A stretch of 64,000 nucleotides of DNA from an uncultured Clostridia bacterium (lineage in GTDB: Bacteria; Bacillota; Clostridia; Oscillospirales; Acutalibacteraceae), in contig CALWIK010000020.1 of the NCBI GenBank assembly GCA_944380725.1, positions 62,001 to 126,000 of the forward strand, written 5' to 3'. The notes under the pieces are model-generated. The model saw only the letters and a list, made by a program, of their open reading frames with translations. It was not told the origin of the DNA and did not search any database. Shown here in pieces: positions 44,679-53,878 of the stretch; position 1 is the stretch's first letter, and each line of letters opens with the position of its first letter. Position numbers and translations under genes: made by a program.

Positions 44679-46759
44679 TGCCGATCGACCTCCTTCTTCA
44701 TTAAAAATTTCATAATCCCAGAAGATTCAAGAATTACTTTGCCGTCAACTTTATTGACATCTATTAAATAAATGTCACCGTTAATTTTTACAGATATAAG
44801 TTCACAATCCGACATGGCATCCAGCATAACAAGCAACTTACAAAAATTAATGTTAAAACTTTTTATCCTATAATAAAGTACTGAAATATCAATATTAAGC
44901 GGGCATCTTGCTTTTAAAAATTTATATAAAATAGAAAAATCATTTCGATTTGGAATATACTCTTTTAAAATATCTAAATCAACAAATTCTTTTCTTTTTA
45001 TTGTCTCGTAAATCCTATTTTCTTTAAGCAAAACCTCATTATCAATATGAGAAAATTTAATATCTTCAATTATTAAACTCAAATTTTCTTGACCTTTATA
45101 CTCAGATTTTGAGATTTTAACAGCTAAATCCACAATATCGTTTAATTCATATGAGAATTCTTGTTCAGTTGTAAAAAATTTCATCGCAGAAAGCCTACAG
45201 TTATTTCGCTTTAGTGTCAATCTAAGGTGATTTTTTTCTACGCCGACAAATTGGATACCACAAATAATCATTTTGCATAGGCCAAAAACAAACTCTGGAT
45301 TATCTCTTCCAAAAGGCTGCAAAGGTTCTAACTGATCAATCAAATAAGTACTAAGAGTATCCGGATTTAGCTTACAGTCTATATTCAAGTTTAAATAAGG
45401 CATTTGTCCAAAATTCCGTGCAAAAGAATTAACATCATCTTTGAACCGGTTTAAATCATTATAATTTAATTCAAACCCAGCAGCTAATGGATGGCCACCA
45501 AATCTTATCAAATAAGACGAACAAGCTTTTATTGCATCATATATAGAAAAACCTTCAATACCCCGACATGAACCTCTTGCATGATTCCCCATAATAGAGA
45601 TTACAATAACAGGCTTGCCATATTTTTCCAAAAGTCTTGATGCGACAATTCCTATAACTCCCGGATGCCAATCTTTACCCTCAACAATTAAAATTCGTTG
45701 ATAAATTCGGCTCGGATCGTTTTTTAAAAGTTTTTCTGCCTGCAATAAAATATTACTTTCAATTTCTTTGCGCTTTACATTATCGTTCTCCATCTGAGCT
45801 GCAATATTTTGCACTTCTTCATAATTTTCTGTAGTCAAAAGCTCAACTAATTTATCAGAAAAGCTCAATCTTCCCGAAGCATTTATTCTTGGAACAATAC
45901 TAAAAGCAACATTTATTGAATCTATCGGTTTATTTTCTAATTTAGCAATTTTTAAGATCTCTTTTATTCCTAAGTTATTTGTATTTTTTAAATATTTCAG
46001 CCCTTTTTTTACCAAAACCCTATTTTCACCAGTTAACGAAACAACATCGCCTATTGTACCAATCAGAATTAGATCCGCGTAATTTTCTAAAATAAAGTCA
46101 ACATCAACATCTTTTCCCTCAAGAGCACATATAAATTTAAAAACAACACCGACTCCAGCAAAATTTTTAAATGTACTCTTGCAGTCAGTTCTATGCGGAT
46201 CAACAACAGCAACAGCGTCAGGTAGGCGTTCTGGGGGTTGATGATGGTCTGTAATAATAGTATCGATTCCTAAAGAATTAGCATATGCAACTTCATTAAA
46301 CGCAGAAATTCCATTATCCACAGTAACTATTAAAGATACATTTTCATTATGAAGCTTATCTATGGCAGAAACGTTTAAACCATAACCTTCACTATTTCTA
46401 TCGGGAATATAATACATAACATTTGCACCGCAATTTTCAAGATAAAGATAGAGTAATGCAGTAGAGGTTACTCCATCAGCATCGTAATCTCCGTAAATGC
46501 AAATTTTTTCAAAATTATCAATAGCCAACTTAATTCTGTCAGTGGCCTTTTTCATATCTATAAAATTAAAAGGATTTGAAATTTCGATTTTATCTGATAA
46601 AAGTTCATGTATTTTTATACTGTCCACAATATTCCTTACATCTAGCATCATTGCAAGAAAAAATGGGATTTTATTTTCATAAGCTATTTTTTGTGCATTA
46701 TTTTTGTTCAACTGAGAAAACCGCCAATTTTTCAGTTTCAACTTGAACCCCCACTTCAT
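44675..46759 (-). CDS. recJ: Single-strand-specific exonuclease RecJ
   Basis: 5'-3' single-strand DNA exonuclease of 694 residues. DHH motifs: DYDADGVTSTALL (~93), VTVDNGI, TDHHQPPE, and DHHA1 region RFGGHPLAAGFEL with the GGH. Shorter than the ~790-residue B. subtilis enzyme but with all core motifs. First gene of the minus-strand recJ-relA-MBL-kinase-queT-trkH run. Confidence 0.95.
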   Translation of the reverse strand: MKWGFKLKLKNWRFSQLNKNNAQKIAYENKIPFFLAMMLDVRNIVDSIKIHELLSDKIEISNPFNFIDMKKATDRIKLAIDNFEKICIYGDYDADGVTSTALLYLYLENCGANVMYYIPDRNSEGYGLNVSAIDKLHNENVSLIVTVDNGISAFNEVAYANSLGIDTIITDHHQPPERLPDAVAVVDPHRTDCKSTFKNFAGVGVVFKFICALEGKDVDVDFILENYADLILIGTIGDVVSLTGENRVLVKKGLKYLKNTNNLGIKEILKIAKLENKPIDSINVAFSIVPRINASGRLSFSDKLVELLTTENYEEVQNIAAQMENDNVKRKEIESNILLQAEKLLKNDPSRIYQRILIVEGKDWHPGVIGIVASRLLEKYGKPVIVISIMGNHARGSCRGIEGFSIYDAIKACSSYLIRFGGHPLAAGFELNYNDLNRFKDDVNSFARNFGQMPYLNLNIDCKLNPDTLSTYLIDQLEPLQPFGRDNPEFVFGLCKMIICGIQFVGVEKNHLRLTLKRNNCRLSAMKFFTTEQEFSYELNDIVDLAVKISKSEYKGQENLSLIIEDIKFSHIDNEVLLKENRIYETIKRKEFVDLDILKEYIPNRNDFSILYKFLKARCPLNIDISVLYYRIKSFNINFCKLLVMLDAMSDCELISVKINGDIYLIDVNKVDGKVILESSGIMKFLMKKEVDRQ

Positions 46760-46901
46760 TTAAAATACATTTAATTTTATCATTTTAAATAAATTTTTTC
46801 AAGGTTTGGTAAGACATGAAATTTAAATAATAACCAATAAATTAACAGACAAGTTCTATTTTTTGAATGTTGATGTTTTTAGTTATATTATAATCTGAGG
46901 T

Positions 46902-46930
46902 TTGACTTAATAAAAGAAATATGGTATATT
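46902..46930 (+). promoter_or_regulatory. Promoter for the dicarboxylate symporter gene
   Basis: TTGACT (46902-46907), 17-base spacer, TATATT (46925-46930), about 125 bases before the gene. The 296-base gap to recJ holds otherwise only AT-rich sequence. Confidence 0.6.
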
Positions 46931-47055
46931 TCTTTAAAATATATTGTAATTATAAATATAAAAAGCTATAATTGCATATTTAATGCTATTTTTTATAGTT
47001 TGTTTTTGAATATAATTTAATTTGAATTAATAAAAAAATCTTGGAGGCCAATAAA

Positions 47056-48255
47056 ATGAAGGCATTTCTTTATAAATACAATTTACTTATAAAAATAGTT
47101 ATAGCGATTTCAGCAGGGATTTTAATAGGTATTTTTTTGCCTTATGAAATTACAGAATTTTTTATTGCGATAAATATTATAATAAGTAAAATATTAAATT
47201 TCACTGTTCCACTAATAATAATTGCTTTTGTTACAAATGGAATTAGCTCTTTGGAATCTTCTGGAAAAATGCTAGGAATAACTACAGGCATTTCTTATGT
47301 TTTTATGATTTTTGCAGCATTTTTATCGTATTTTATTTCGACCAGTTTATTCCCTAAATTCTTATATGATATTCCGAGCAATATTTTTGAATCAATTTCT
47401 TCTCCAAGCGGAACACTTTTTTCCCAGTTATCACAAATTAATATTCCTCCGATTATGGATGTTGTTCCTGCACTTATTTTAGCTTTTATTGTTGGCATTG
47501 GCATTTCTACAATAAAAGAAAGTTACATAAAAAAAAGTCTCAATGAATTTCATAGTATTATAAATCTTATGGTACAAAAATTAATTATTCCAATTCTGCC
47601 TTTATATGTTCTTGGAATTTTTGCTAAAATGTCTGCATCGGGGCAAGTTTTCAAAATTTTATCTGTTTTTTCAAAAGTTTTTATTACTATAATTGCACTT
47701 CATATTTTTACTCTATTTGTGCAATATTTTATTGCTGGAATTATATCTCAAAAAAATCCGTTTAAACTATTAAAAAACATTATACCAGCTTATTTGTCTG
47801 CCATTGCGACTCAATCTTCTGTTGCGGTTATTCCTATTACTATAAAATGTTCTAAAAAAAATGGGGTTTCTTCTAACATTGCGGATTTTGTTTTGCCGTT
47901 ATGTTCTACAATTCATTTATCTGGGAGTGTAATTTCTATAACTGCGTGTTCTATTGCTGTTATGCTTGTTAGTGGCAAAGCAATTGAATTTGCCGCAATG
48001 TTACCGTTTATAATGATTTTGGGTGTAATGATGGTTGCGGCACCTGGGGTTCCATGTGGAGCAATTTTAGCAGCATCTGGAGTTTTACAGTCGATATTAG
48101 GGTTTGATGGATCTATGTTGTCGTTAATTATAGCTTTGCATGTTGCTCAAGATGGCTTTGGAACGGCTTGCAATGTTTCAGGAGATGGAGCTATTGCGGT
48201 TATTTTAGAAACATTAAATCAAAAAATTTTTAATAAAGCTAAAATAGAATTTTAG
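47056..48255 (+). CDS. Dicarboxylate/amino acid:cation symporter (DAACS family)
   Basis: Membrane carrier of 399 residues with the GltP/SstT-type layout: ~8 helices, hairpin with ATQSSVAVIPITIKC (serine-rich loop), HLSGSVISIT, the MVAAPGVPCGAILAASG hairpin and the substrate-binding DGFGTACNVSGDGAIAVI helix. The ATG at 47056 is chosen because TTGGAGG at 47041-47047 is its ribosome site. Substrate is a dicarboxylate, serine/threonine or glutamate. Its last ~74 codons are duplicated in a remnant at 50504-50732. Confidence 0.92.
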   Translation: MKAFLYKYNLLIKIVIAISAGILIGIFLPYEITEFFIAINIIISKILNFTVPLIIIAFVTNGISSLESSGKMLGITTGISYVFMIFAAFLSYFISTSLFPKFLYDIPSNIFESISSPSGTLFSQLSQINIPPIMDVVPALILAFIVGIGISTIKESYIKKSLNEFHSIINLMVQKLIIPILPLYVLGIFAKMSASGQVFKILSVFSKVFITIIALHIFTLFVQYFIAGIISQKNPFKLLKNIIPAYLSAIATQSSVAVIPITIKCSKKNGVSSNIADFVLPLCSTIHLSGSVISITACSIAVMLVSGKAIEFAAMLPFIMILGVMMVAAPGVPCGAILAASGVLQSILGFDGSMLSLIIALHVAQDGFGTACNVSGDGAIAVILETLNQKIFNKAKIEF

Positions 48256-48418
48256 ATACTTTGCGGTTGTTTATATCATAATATAATTAAATGTGCAGCA
48301 TCACATGATTCATAAATTAAATGAGAAGAATTTAAGGATCTATATATGTTAATTGCACAAAAAAGAACCCCACTTGTTTGCAGTAAAACACTGTTAAACA
48401 AATGGGGTGCAATCTTTA
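48027..48418 (+). repeat. Duplicated segment, copy 1: 3' end of symporter gene plus terminator
   Basis: This segment recurs at 50504-50900 with scattered base changes: the last ~74 codons of the symporter, the TTGCGGTTG/TCTCCGGTTG spacer and the long hairpin. Here it is in its native context. Confidence 0.85.
48361..48408 (-). terminator. Terminator after the first Nif11-leader gene
   Basis: ACCCCA-C-TTGTTT-G-CAGT pairs with ACTG-TT-AAACAA-A-TGGGGT-type arms; on the minus strand the T-run TTCTTTT follows. Its duplicate is at 50837-50885. Confidence 0.75.
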
Positions 48419-50098
48419 TTAACCTCGCGCTTTATCATAAAACTCGCTTATTCTGTAAGCATCTTCTTGGCTAATTCCATAACCACGCTTAAATGTTCCT
48501 TGTAAATAATACCGGTTCTGTTCTCCGTCATAATGTATTATATTTTCCAAATATTTTATATCATCGATTAGACCATCTAAAGTATCGGCCGAAACCTGTT
48601 TCAAATCTGAAATTTTATTTAAAGTTTCTAACAGATGCTTAGCTTGTTGAGTTGCGGTCCACCCAAGGCGACCAAACTGAGCATATGAAACAGAACCATT
48701 TTTTGGAATATTGCAAATACGTTTAATGTTTTTAATAGCATTTTCAGCATACTCGTTTTTGGGTTCTGTTTCTTTACTGTAAGTTTGAATTCCGTTAGAA
48801 GTGTTTATAAAAACAGTAACTGCCAAATTGCCGTTATAGAGTTTATCGATGACTACTATTGAATCTTCTGTTTCATAGATTTTACTATTATAAAACCAAC
48901 GCCAAACCCAGGAGATCCCACTCTCGAGAATTCCATATATAGAATCTTTATCTCCATCATTTATCCTGGACGATAAAACGTCTTTAACTGCTGTCTCTAC
49001 ACATTTAGAAAGGATTTCCTCAAAGTTAATATTACTTTCATGATGCTTTTTGCTAGCTATTTTTTGGGCGAATTTTTCTTTCAATTTATTTAAGCGTGCT
49101 TCTTTCACTTTCTTGTTGTATTTAATAAGTTTAGCATACACATCAACCTTAATTAAAAGGGGTCGAGACTTACTATCGTTAATAGAAATCATAATCGTAT
49201 CATTGTCATCAGGATCAATCGAAAAAGAACCAAGCTCAAGATCGTCGAGGATGATAGTAAGTTTTGTATTATCAGCAGAAAGATGACCGCTGGAGCGAAA
49301 AGAACTATTTTTAAGTGTCCTTGGGAGCTTGGATACAATATCTTTAGCCATCTTGGCAAGCTGTTCGTCAGGTCGCTCCAAAGTTAGACCGCCATATCCT
49401 TTATTATAATATTCATAACTATCAGCAAATAGTGTGTCAAGAGCCTTGTTAAGGTGAGATTGCCAAGCGCGTGCAATCCGGCTAAAATTTGGCTTGAATT
49501 TATTATCACCCGCAGCAGACAGCGTAGAGTTAGGAGCAGAGGCAACGGGCATGTCTGAATCGGTGCTACTAATAGTAGATGTTGGTGCAGTGGAGTCACT
49601 TTCCGCAGAAGAACCTTGGTGAGCAGAGGATTCCTCCGTAACATCAGTTTCAGCTTTTTCATCCATTTGCTCAGTTTGCGTTTCAACATCAACCCTAGTT
49701 GTTGTTTGTTCAGTTTGCGTTTCAACATTAACATTAGGAGGATCCATTGCATAACTTGATTGAGATAATCCGCCTGCAAGAGGTGCAGCAAAACTCATAA
49801 TAGAAAAGAGCCCTGCCATTGCTTTATTTGTTAAGTTTGCACCTCCAGAGACATTTAACAAGTCAATATCGTTTAGTGTAGCTAGTTTTTCATTTGTATA
49901 ATCTACAAATTCTTTTGTAGTAAAGTTTAAATGATTTTTCTTTGCGATAGGAATAATTTTTTGAGAAATCACGTATTCATAATTAAGATTCTTATTATTT
50001 TTTTGCTGAATTTCTTCCTCGATATTTATTATTTCTTTCCCAATATTATCATTTGAATTTATCAACTCGTAAAATTTTTTTACGTCTTCTCTAGACAT
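48419..50098 (-). CDS. Large Nif11-leader protein A, putative exported protein
   Basis: The protein has 559 residues. Residues 1-86 form a Nif11-type leader: MSREDVKKFYELINSND, IIPIAKKNHLNFTTKEF, and LLNVSGG ending at G86. A hydrophobic stretch follows at once (~93-112, AMAGLFSIMSFAAPLAGG) with a signal-peptidase-like SYA. Then comes a Thr/Glu/Ser-rich linker with VETQTEQ repeats (~120-190), and a long mixed alpha/beta region related to protein B: KLIKYNKKVKEARLNKLKEKFA, EDSIVVIDKLYNGNLAVTV, GSVSYAQFGRLGWTATQQAKHLLETLNKIS, YLQGTFKRGYGI. Its own consensus promoter is upstream. I infer cleavage and export by a C39 ABC transporter. Function unknown. Confidence 0.8.
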   Translation of the reverse strand: MSREDVKKFYELINSNDNIGKEIINIEEEIQQKNNKNLNYEYVISQKIIPIAKKNHLNFTTKEFVDYTNEKLATLNDIDLLNVSGGANLTNKAMAGLFSIMSFAAPLAGGLSQSSYAMDPPNVNVETQTEQTTTRVDVETQTEQMDEKAETDVTEESSAHQGSSAESDSTAPTSTISSTDSDMPVASAPNSTLSAAGDNKFKPNFSRIARAWQSHLNKALDTLFADSYEYYNKGYGGLTLERPDEQLAKMAKDIVSKLPRTLKNSSFRSSGHLSADNTKLTIILDDLELGSFSIDPDDNDTIMISINDSKSRPLLIKVDVYAKLIKYNKKVKEARLNKLKEKFAQKIASKKHHESNINFEEILSKCVETAVKDVLSSRINDGDKDSIYGILESGISWVWRWFYNSKIYETEDSIVVIDKLYNGNLAVTVFINTSNGIQTYSKETEPKNEYAENAIKNIKRICNIPKNGSVSYAQFGRLGWTATQQAKHLLETLNKISDLKQVSADTLDGLIDDIKYLENIIHYDGEQNRYYLQGTFKRGYGISQEDAYRISEFYDKARG

Positions 50099-50101
50099 AC
50101 G

Positions 50102-50503
50102 ACACCACTCCTCTTAATTAATAATGGCTTATTTATGTGAGTTTTTAATCACATATTTATATATTATCACAAACAAAAAGCAATGTCAACATTTTTATTA
50201 TCATGTATAATAAAAAATTATTAAATTTTAACTAATTTTATGATAAAATTTATAAAAATAAGGTTTATTAGTAAGAAATGGAGTGCAAACAAGAATGTTT
50301 TTAGGCAAATGTTTCAAAAATAAACAGAAAATTTTCATATCAGGGAGTATAGTTACTTTGCTATGTTTTTGATACAATGTAACAACAGAATAAATATCAT
50401 TGGATGGCATGAATTAGGAAACGAAAAGTATTGTATGTTAAAAAACAATCAAAAAGCGTTAGGTTTTACAGACATTGATGGAAATACATATTATTTTGGC
50501 AAT
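50102..50503. repeat. Duplicated segment: divergent promoter region plus 5' end of wall-binding gene
   Basis: Closely similar to 53690-54097, covering the shared intergenic region between the Nif11-leader gene and the wall-binding protein gene and the first part of the latter. Confidence 0.85.
50161..50189 (-). promoter_or_regulatory. Promoter for Nif11-leader gene A
   Basis: Minus strand TTGACA (50189-50184), 17-base spacer, TAATAT (50166-50161). The same promoter is found before gene C. Confidence 0.75.
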
Positions 50504-50732
50504 AATGATTGTTGCGGCACCTGGAGTTCCATGTGGAGCAATTTTAGCAGCATCTGGAGTTTTACAGTCAATGTTAGGGTTTGATGGATCTATGTTGTCG
50601 TTAATTATAGCGTTGCATGTTGCTCAAGATGGCTTTGGAACAGCTTGCAATGTTTCTGGAGATGGAGCTATTGCGGTTATTTTAGAAACGTTAAATCAAA
50701 AAAATTTTAATAAAGTTAAAATGAAATTTTAG
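50295..50732 (+). pseudogene. Chimeric remnant: 5' wall-binding gene joined to 3' symporter gene
   Basis: 50295-50503 matches the first ~70 codons of the wall-binding protein gene at 53879 (MFLGK, then QKALGFTDIDGNTYYFG) but is broken by small deletions and a TGA after CF in the membrane anchor. At about 50504 the sequence switches to the last ~74 codons of the symporter (IMIVAAPGVPCG to the stop at 50730). The junction lies at an AATGAT motif shared by the two parents (48027-48034 and 54098-54105). No intact product is expected. Confidence 0.85.
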
Positions 50733-50900
50733 CTACTCTCCGGTTGTTTATATCATAATATAATTAAATGTGCAGCATAATTCACATGATTTATAAATTA
50801 AATGAGAAGAATTTAAGGGTCTACATGTAATTGCACAAAAAAGAACCCCACTTGTTTGCAGTAAAACACTGTTAAACAAATGGGGCTTAATTTTCTATTT
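50504..50900 (+). repeat. Duplicated segment, copy 2: 3' end of symporter plus terminator
   Basis: Near-copy of 48027-48418, placed downstream of the wall-binding gene remnant. Substitutions include GGAGTT for GGGGTT and KVKMKF for KAKIEF at the end, so the duplication is not recent enough to be identical. Confidence 0.85.
50837..50885 (-). terminator. Terminator after Nif11-leader gene B
   Basis: Same CCCCACTTGTTTGCAGT hairpin as at 48361-48408, T-run TTCTTTTTT on the minus strand. Confidence 0.75.
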
Positions 50901-52715
50901 TTAATTTATCATATCGTTAAACTGTAATATTCTTTTAAAACCTTCTTCGCCAATTCCAGAACCACTCTTAAATCTTCCACTAAAATAATGATTGCCGCTA
51001 TCATCAACTTTTATTTGGCCAGCTAAATGTTCTATATCAGCTTTCAAGCCCGCTACATCTTCTTCTTTAACCTGGTCAAAACTTGAAATTTTATTTAAAG
51101 TTTCTAACAGATGTTTAGCTTGACTTGTTGCGGTGTTCCCAAATATACCAACTCTACCAAACTGAGTATATGAAACAGAACCCTCTGCTTGGATATCAAA
51201 AACATCCCTAAGTCCATCAACAATTTTTTGAGCATCAGCATTTGTGATTGATCTTTCGAGAGTTTTAGATTGAATTCCGCTAGCAGTATTTACAAGAACA
51301 GTAACTGCTGCTAAATTCTTAGTATTGAGTTTATCGATGACTATTACTGAGTCTTCTGTTTGGTAAACAGAAGCAAGGGAGTGAAAAGAAGCCTCAATAA
51401 TAGTTGCTGAAGTGCTGTTCAGATCTTCATATATAGAATCCATTGTCCTAGTATCAATGTCTAACTTTGATACTTCATGTTCCGATGCTGAAGGGGCAAG
51501 CTTGTACTTATTCAAGATAAAGGATTCCATTGACTTCTTAAGACACGCAGAAAAGAATGAATCACAATCAATATCACCGTCATAATGCTTTCTGCTCGAC
51601 AATCTTTTGGCCAATTTAGTTTTCAAATTATCTAAGCGCGCTTTTTTCACATTAGCGTTGTATTCTTGAAGTATAGAATGCACATCAATCTCCCTTGAAG
51701 TGCCTGAAGAACCATCGGAAGATTTAAGATTAATCGTAATTTTACCATCAGCATAAGGAATAGACTCAATAAAGCTGATATCAGTAGTTGAAGGTGCAAA
51801 TTCATCTGCGACGGCTGTTCCAATCTCCATAGCTTTATCGGAAAGAGCGTCGAAACTTAGCTCCACTGGAGTTCCCTTATAGCCTGTACGATCTTCAAAA
51901 ATCTTATGAATATGGGTGTTAACTGCTTCCGCAACTTTTTCTGCTATAGTGTCTGCAGTTTCGTTAATATCCTCCACGGAGTCGGCACCTCCAGCAACAA
52001 ACATTGTAGAGCCAGAAGCAGAGGCAGCGGGTATAGCGAAATCAGTGTCACTCATAGTATGCGTTGTCGTGGTGCTGCGACTTGCCTCAGAAGAACCTTC
52101 GCGAGTAGAGGAGCCTTCAGTAACATCAACTGCAGTTTCATCTTTGTCATCTACATTATTGGTGTTCAATTGATTTGCTGAAGCATCGTCTGTTTGAGCA
52201 TTCGTGCTTTCGGTAGCAGTTTCAAAATCATTACTAATTTCAGAATCATTTTCTGATTTATTATCAAGGCTTTCTTCGTCTGATGAATTGTTCTTTACTT
52301 GTGTACTTTGATAATTTTCTTCTTCAGGATTTGAAACTGTACTGGATATTGACTGACTTTGGTCGGAAGTCGATGGCAAAAGATTAATTGTAGCTGCTGT
52401 TCCTAACGACAAAAATAACACAGATGCCAAACCGATAGCAGTGTTACGAGGAGAAAATCCTCCGCTTACATCTAATAAATCTTCATCTCTTAATTCCATA
52501 TATTTTTTGTTAGCATATTCAAGCAGCTCATCTGCAGAAAAGTCTAAACCTCTTTTCTTTGCTAAAGGGATTATTTTTTCTTCAACAATATCCTTAAGTT
52601 TTGCAAAATCCGAAGTTTTTATTTGAACTTCTTTATCCAAAGCGTTCAAACTTTTACCTAATTCATTATCGTTAGCCACTAACTCATAAAATTTTTTAAC
52701 GTTTTCTCTAGACAT
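50901..52715 (-). CDS. Large Nif11-leader protein B, putative exported protein
   Basis: The protein has 604 residues from the ATG at 52715 (AGGAGAG 8 bases upstream; GTG at 52724 is in the spacer). The leader is more typical of Nif11 than in A or C: IIPLAKKRGLDFSADELLEYA and LRDEDLLDVSGG, with the double glycine at 85-86. A hydrophobic helix follows (~93-112, IGLASVLFLSLGTAATINLL), then a Ser/Thr/Asp/Glu-rich disordered region (~115-230), then a folded region related to A in order and motifs: KKARLDNLKTKLAKRLSS, YQTEDSVIVIDKL, GSVSYTQFGRVG, SQAKHLLETLNKISS, YFSGRFKSGSGI. It follows gene C by 14 bases and is probably co-transcribed with it. Function unknown. Confidence 0.8.
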   Translation of the reverse strand: MSRENVKKFYELVANDNELGKSLNALDKEVQIKTSDFAKLKDIVEEKIIPLAKKRGLDFSADELLEYANKKYMELRDEDLLDVSGGFSPRNTAIGLASVLFLSLGTAATINLLPSTSDQSQSISSTVSNPEEENYQSTQVKNNSSDEESLDNKSENDSEISNDFETATESTNAQTDDASANQLNTNNVDDKDETAVDVTEGSSTREGSSEASRSTTTTHTMSDTDFAIPAASASGSTMFVAGGADSVEDINETADTIAEKVAEAVNTHIHKIFEDRTGYKGTPVELSFDALSDKAMEIGTAVADEFAPSTTDISFIESIPYADGKITINLKSSDGSSGTSREIDVHSILQEYNANVKKARLDNLKTKLAKRLSSRKHYDGDIDCDSFFSACLKKSMESFILNKYKLAPSASEHEVSKLDIDTRTMDSIYEDLNSTSATIIEASFHSLASVYQTEDSVIVIDKLNTKNLAAVTVLVNTASGIQSKTLERSITNADAQKIVDGLRDVFDIQAEGSVSYTQFGRVGIFGNTATSQAKHLLETLNKISSFDQVKEEDVAGLKADIEHLAGQIKVDDSGNHYFSGRFKSGSGIGEEGFKRILQFNDMIN

Positions 52716-52729
52716 TTTAAACACTCTCC

Positions 52730-53680
52730 TTATCTTTTAAGATCATTATAAAAATCTAAAATCAATCTTAAATCTTCCTGATCCAAATTTGCGTCTTTTG
52801 CGGAATATCTTCTGAATTTTCCTTGCAAATATAATTCTCCGTCTGGGTTTCTTTTTATTTGTCTAGCCACATGAATTATATCTTCTCTAAGAAGTGCTCT
52901 ATCTTCCTCTTCAACATCATCTAATGTGTAAAATTGAACTTTATTTAAAAATTGAACTAACCTATTTGCTTGATAATTAAGGCTTATAGCGAAATTTTTT
53001 ACGCTGTTAACGTATGACTTAATATCTATTGCTTCATCCTCAAGTTCTTGAATTTTTGAATTTGCTTCATTTAATTTCTCTTCTAGAATTTGGACTTTTT
53101 TAGAATAATGTGCACTTTGTGCTAAAAGTTGTTGCTCATCGTCAATTCTATAACCAAACCGAACATGTTTACTATTTTTTATCTCTGATTGCATTTTTTC
53201 TATTTGCTGTTTAAGTTCTTCATTCTCTTGCTGCAATTGAGCAATTTGAGCATCTTTATTTTGCATTTGATTTGGATTTTCATCCATTTGCTCAGTTTGC
53301 GTTTCAACATCAACTCTAGGAGGATCCTCTGCATAACTTGATTGAGATAATCCGCCTGCAAGAGGTGTAGCAAAGCTCATAATAGAAAAGAGCCCTGCCA
53401 TTGCTTTATTTGCGAAGTTTGCGCCTCCAGAGACATTTAACAAGTCAATATCGTTTATTGTAGCTAGTTTTTCATTTGTATAATCTACAAATTCTTTTGT
53501 AGTAAAGTTTAAATGATTTTTCTTTGCGATAGGAATAATTTTTTGAGAAATCACATATTCATAATTAAGATTTTTATTATTTTTTTGCTGAATTTCTTCC
53601 TCGATATTTATTATTTCTTTCCCAATATTATCATTTGAATTTATCAACTCATAAAAATTTTTTACGTCTTCTCTAGACAT
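52730..53680 (-). CDS. Nif11-leader protein C with coiled coil, putative exported protein
   Basis: The protein has 316 residues. The first ~130 residues are almost identical to protein A (leader to VSGG at 83-86, hydrophobic segment, PLAGGLSQSSYA, VETQTEQMDE). The middle is a long coiled coil (~135-225, QIAQLQQENEELKQQIEKMQ and ILEEKLNEANSKIQELE). The C-terminus keeps the end module of A and B in divergent form: ANRLVQFLNKV, EDIIHVARQI, LYLQGKFRRY. First gene of the C-B transcript, divergent from the wall-binding protein. This mix of a constant leader and variable middle suggests modular exchange. Confidence 0.8.
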   Translation of the reverse strand: MSREDVKNFYELINSNDNIGKEIINIEEEIQQKNNKNLNYEYVISQKIIPIAKKNHLNFTTKEFVDYTNEKLATINDIDLLNVSGGANFANKAMAGLFSIMSFATPLAGGLSQSSYAEDPPRVDVETQTEQMDENPNQMQNKDAQIAQLQQENEELKQQIEKMQSEIKNSKHVRFGYRIDDEQQLLAQSAHYSKKVQILEEKLNEANSKIQELEDEAIDIKSYVNSVKNFAISLNYQANRLVQFLNKVQFYTLDDVEEEDRALLREDIIHVARQIKRNPDGELYLQGKFRRYSAKDANLDQEDLRLILDFYNDLKR

Positions 53681-53744
53681 ACGACGTCACTCCTTTCCTG
53701 ATTAATAATGCCTTGTTTGTGTGAATTTTTAGTTGCATATTTAT

Positions 53745-53773
53745 ATATTATCACAAATAAAAAGCAATGTCAA
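53745..53773 (-). promoter_or_regulatory. Promoter for Nif11-leader genes C and B
   Basis: Minus strand TTGACA (53773-53768), 17-base spacer, TAATAT (53750-53745). Confidence 0.75.
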
Positions 53774-53804
53774 CATTTTTTTATTTTTTTTATAATAAAA
53801 ACTG

Positions 53805-53833
53805 TTGAATTGCAATTAATTTTATGATAAAAT
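53805..53833 (+). promoter_or_regulatory. Promoter for the wall-binding protein gene
   Basis: TTGAAT (53805-53810), 17-base spacer, TAAAAT (53828-53833). It is divergent from the gene C promoter, with the two -35 boxes only ~31 bases apart, so a shared regulator could control both. Confidence 0.6.
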
Positions 53834-53878
53834 TTATGAAAATAAGATTTATTAGTAAGAAAGGGAGTGCAAACAAGA

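Noticed and set aside
49384..49791. Alternative-frame Leu-rich open frame inside Nif11-leader gene A
   Set aside because: It is a frame shadow of the low-complexity Thr/Glu/Ser linker, with no ribosome site.
50475..50732. Small membrane protein gene starting at 50475
   Set aside because: The open frame is an accidental fusion of a frame-shifted wall-binding fragment with the last part of the symporter; it has no ribosome site of its own.
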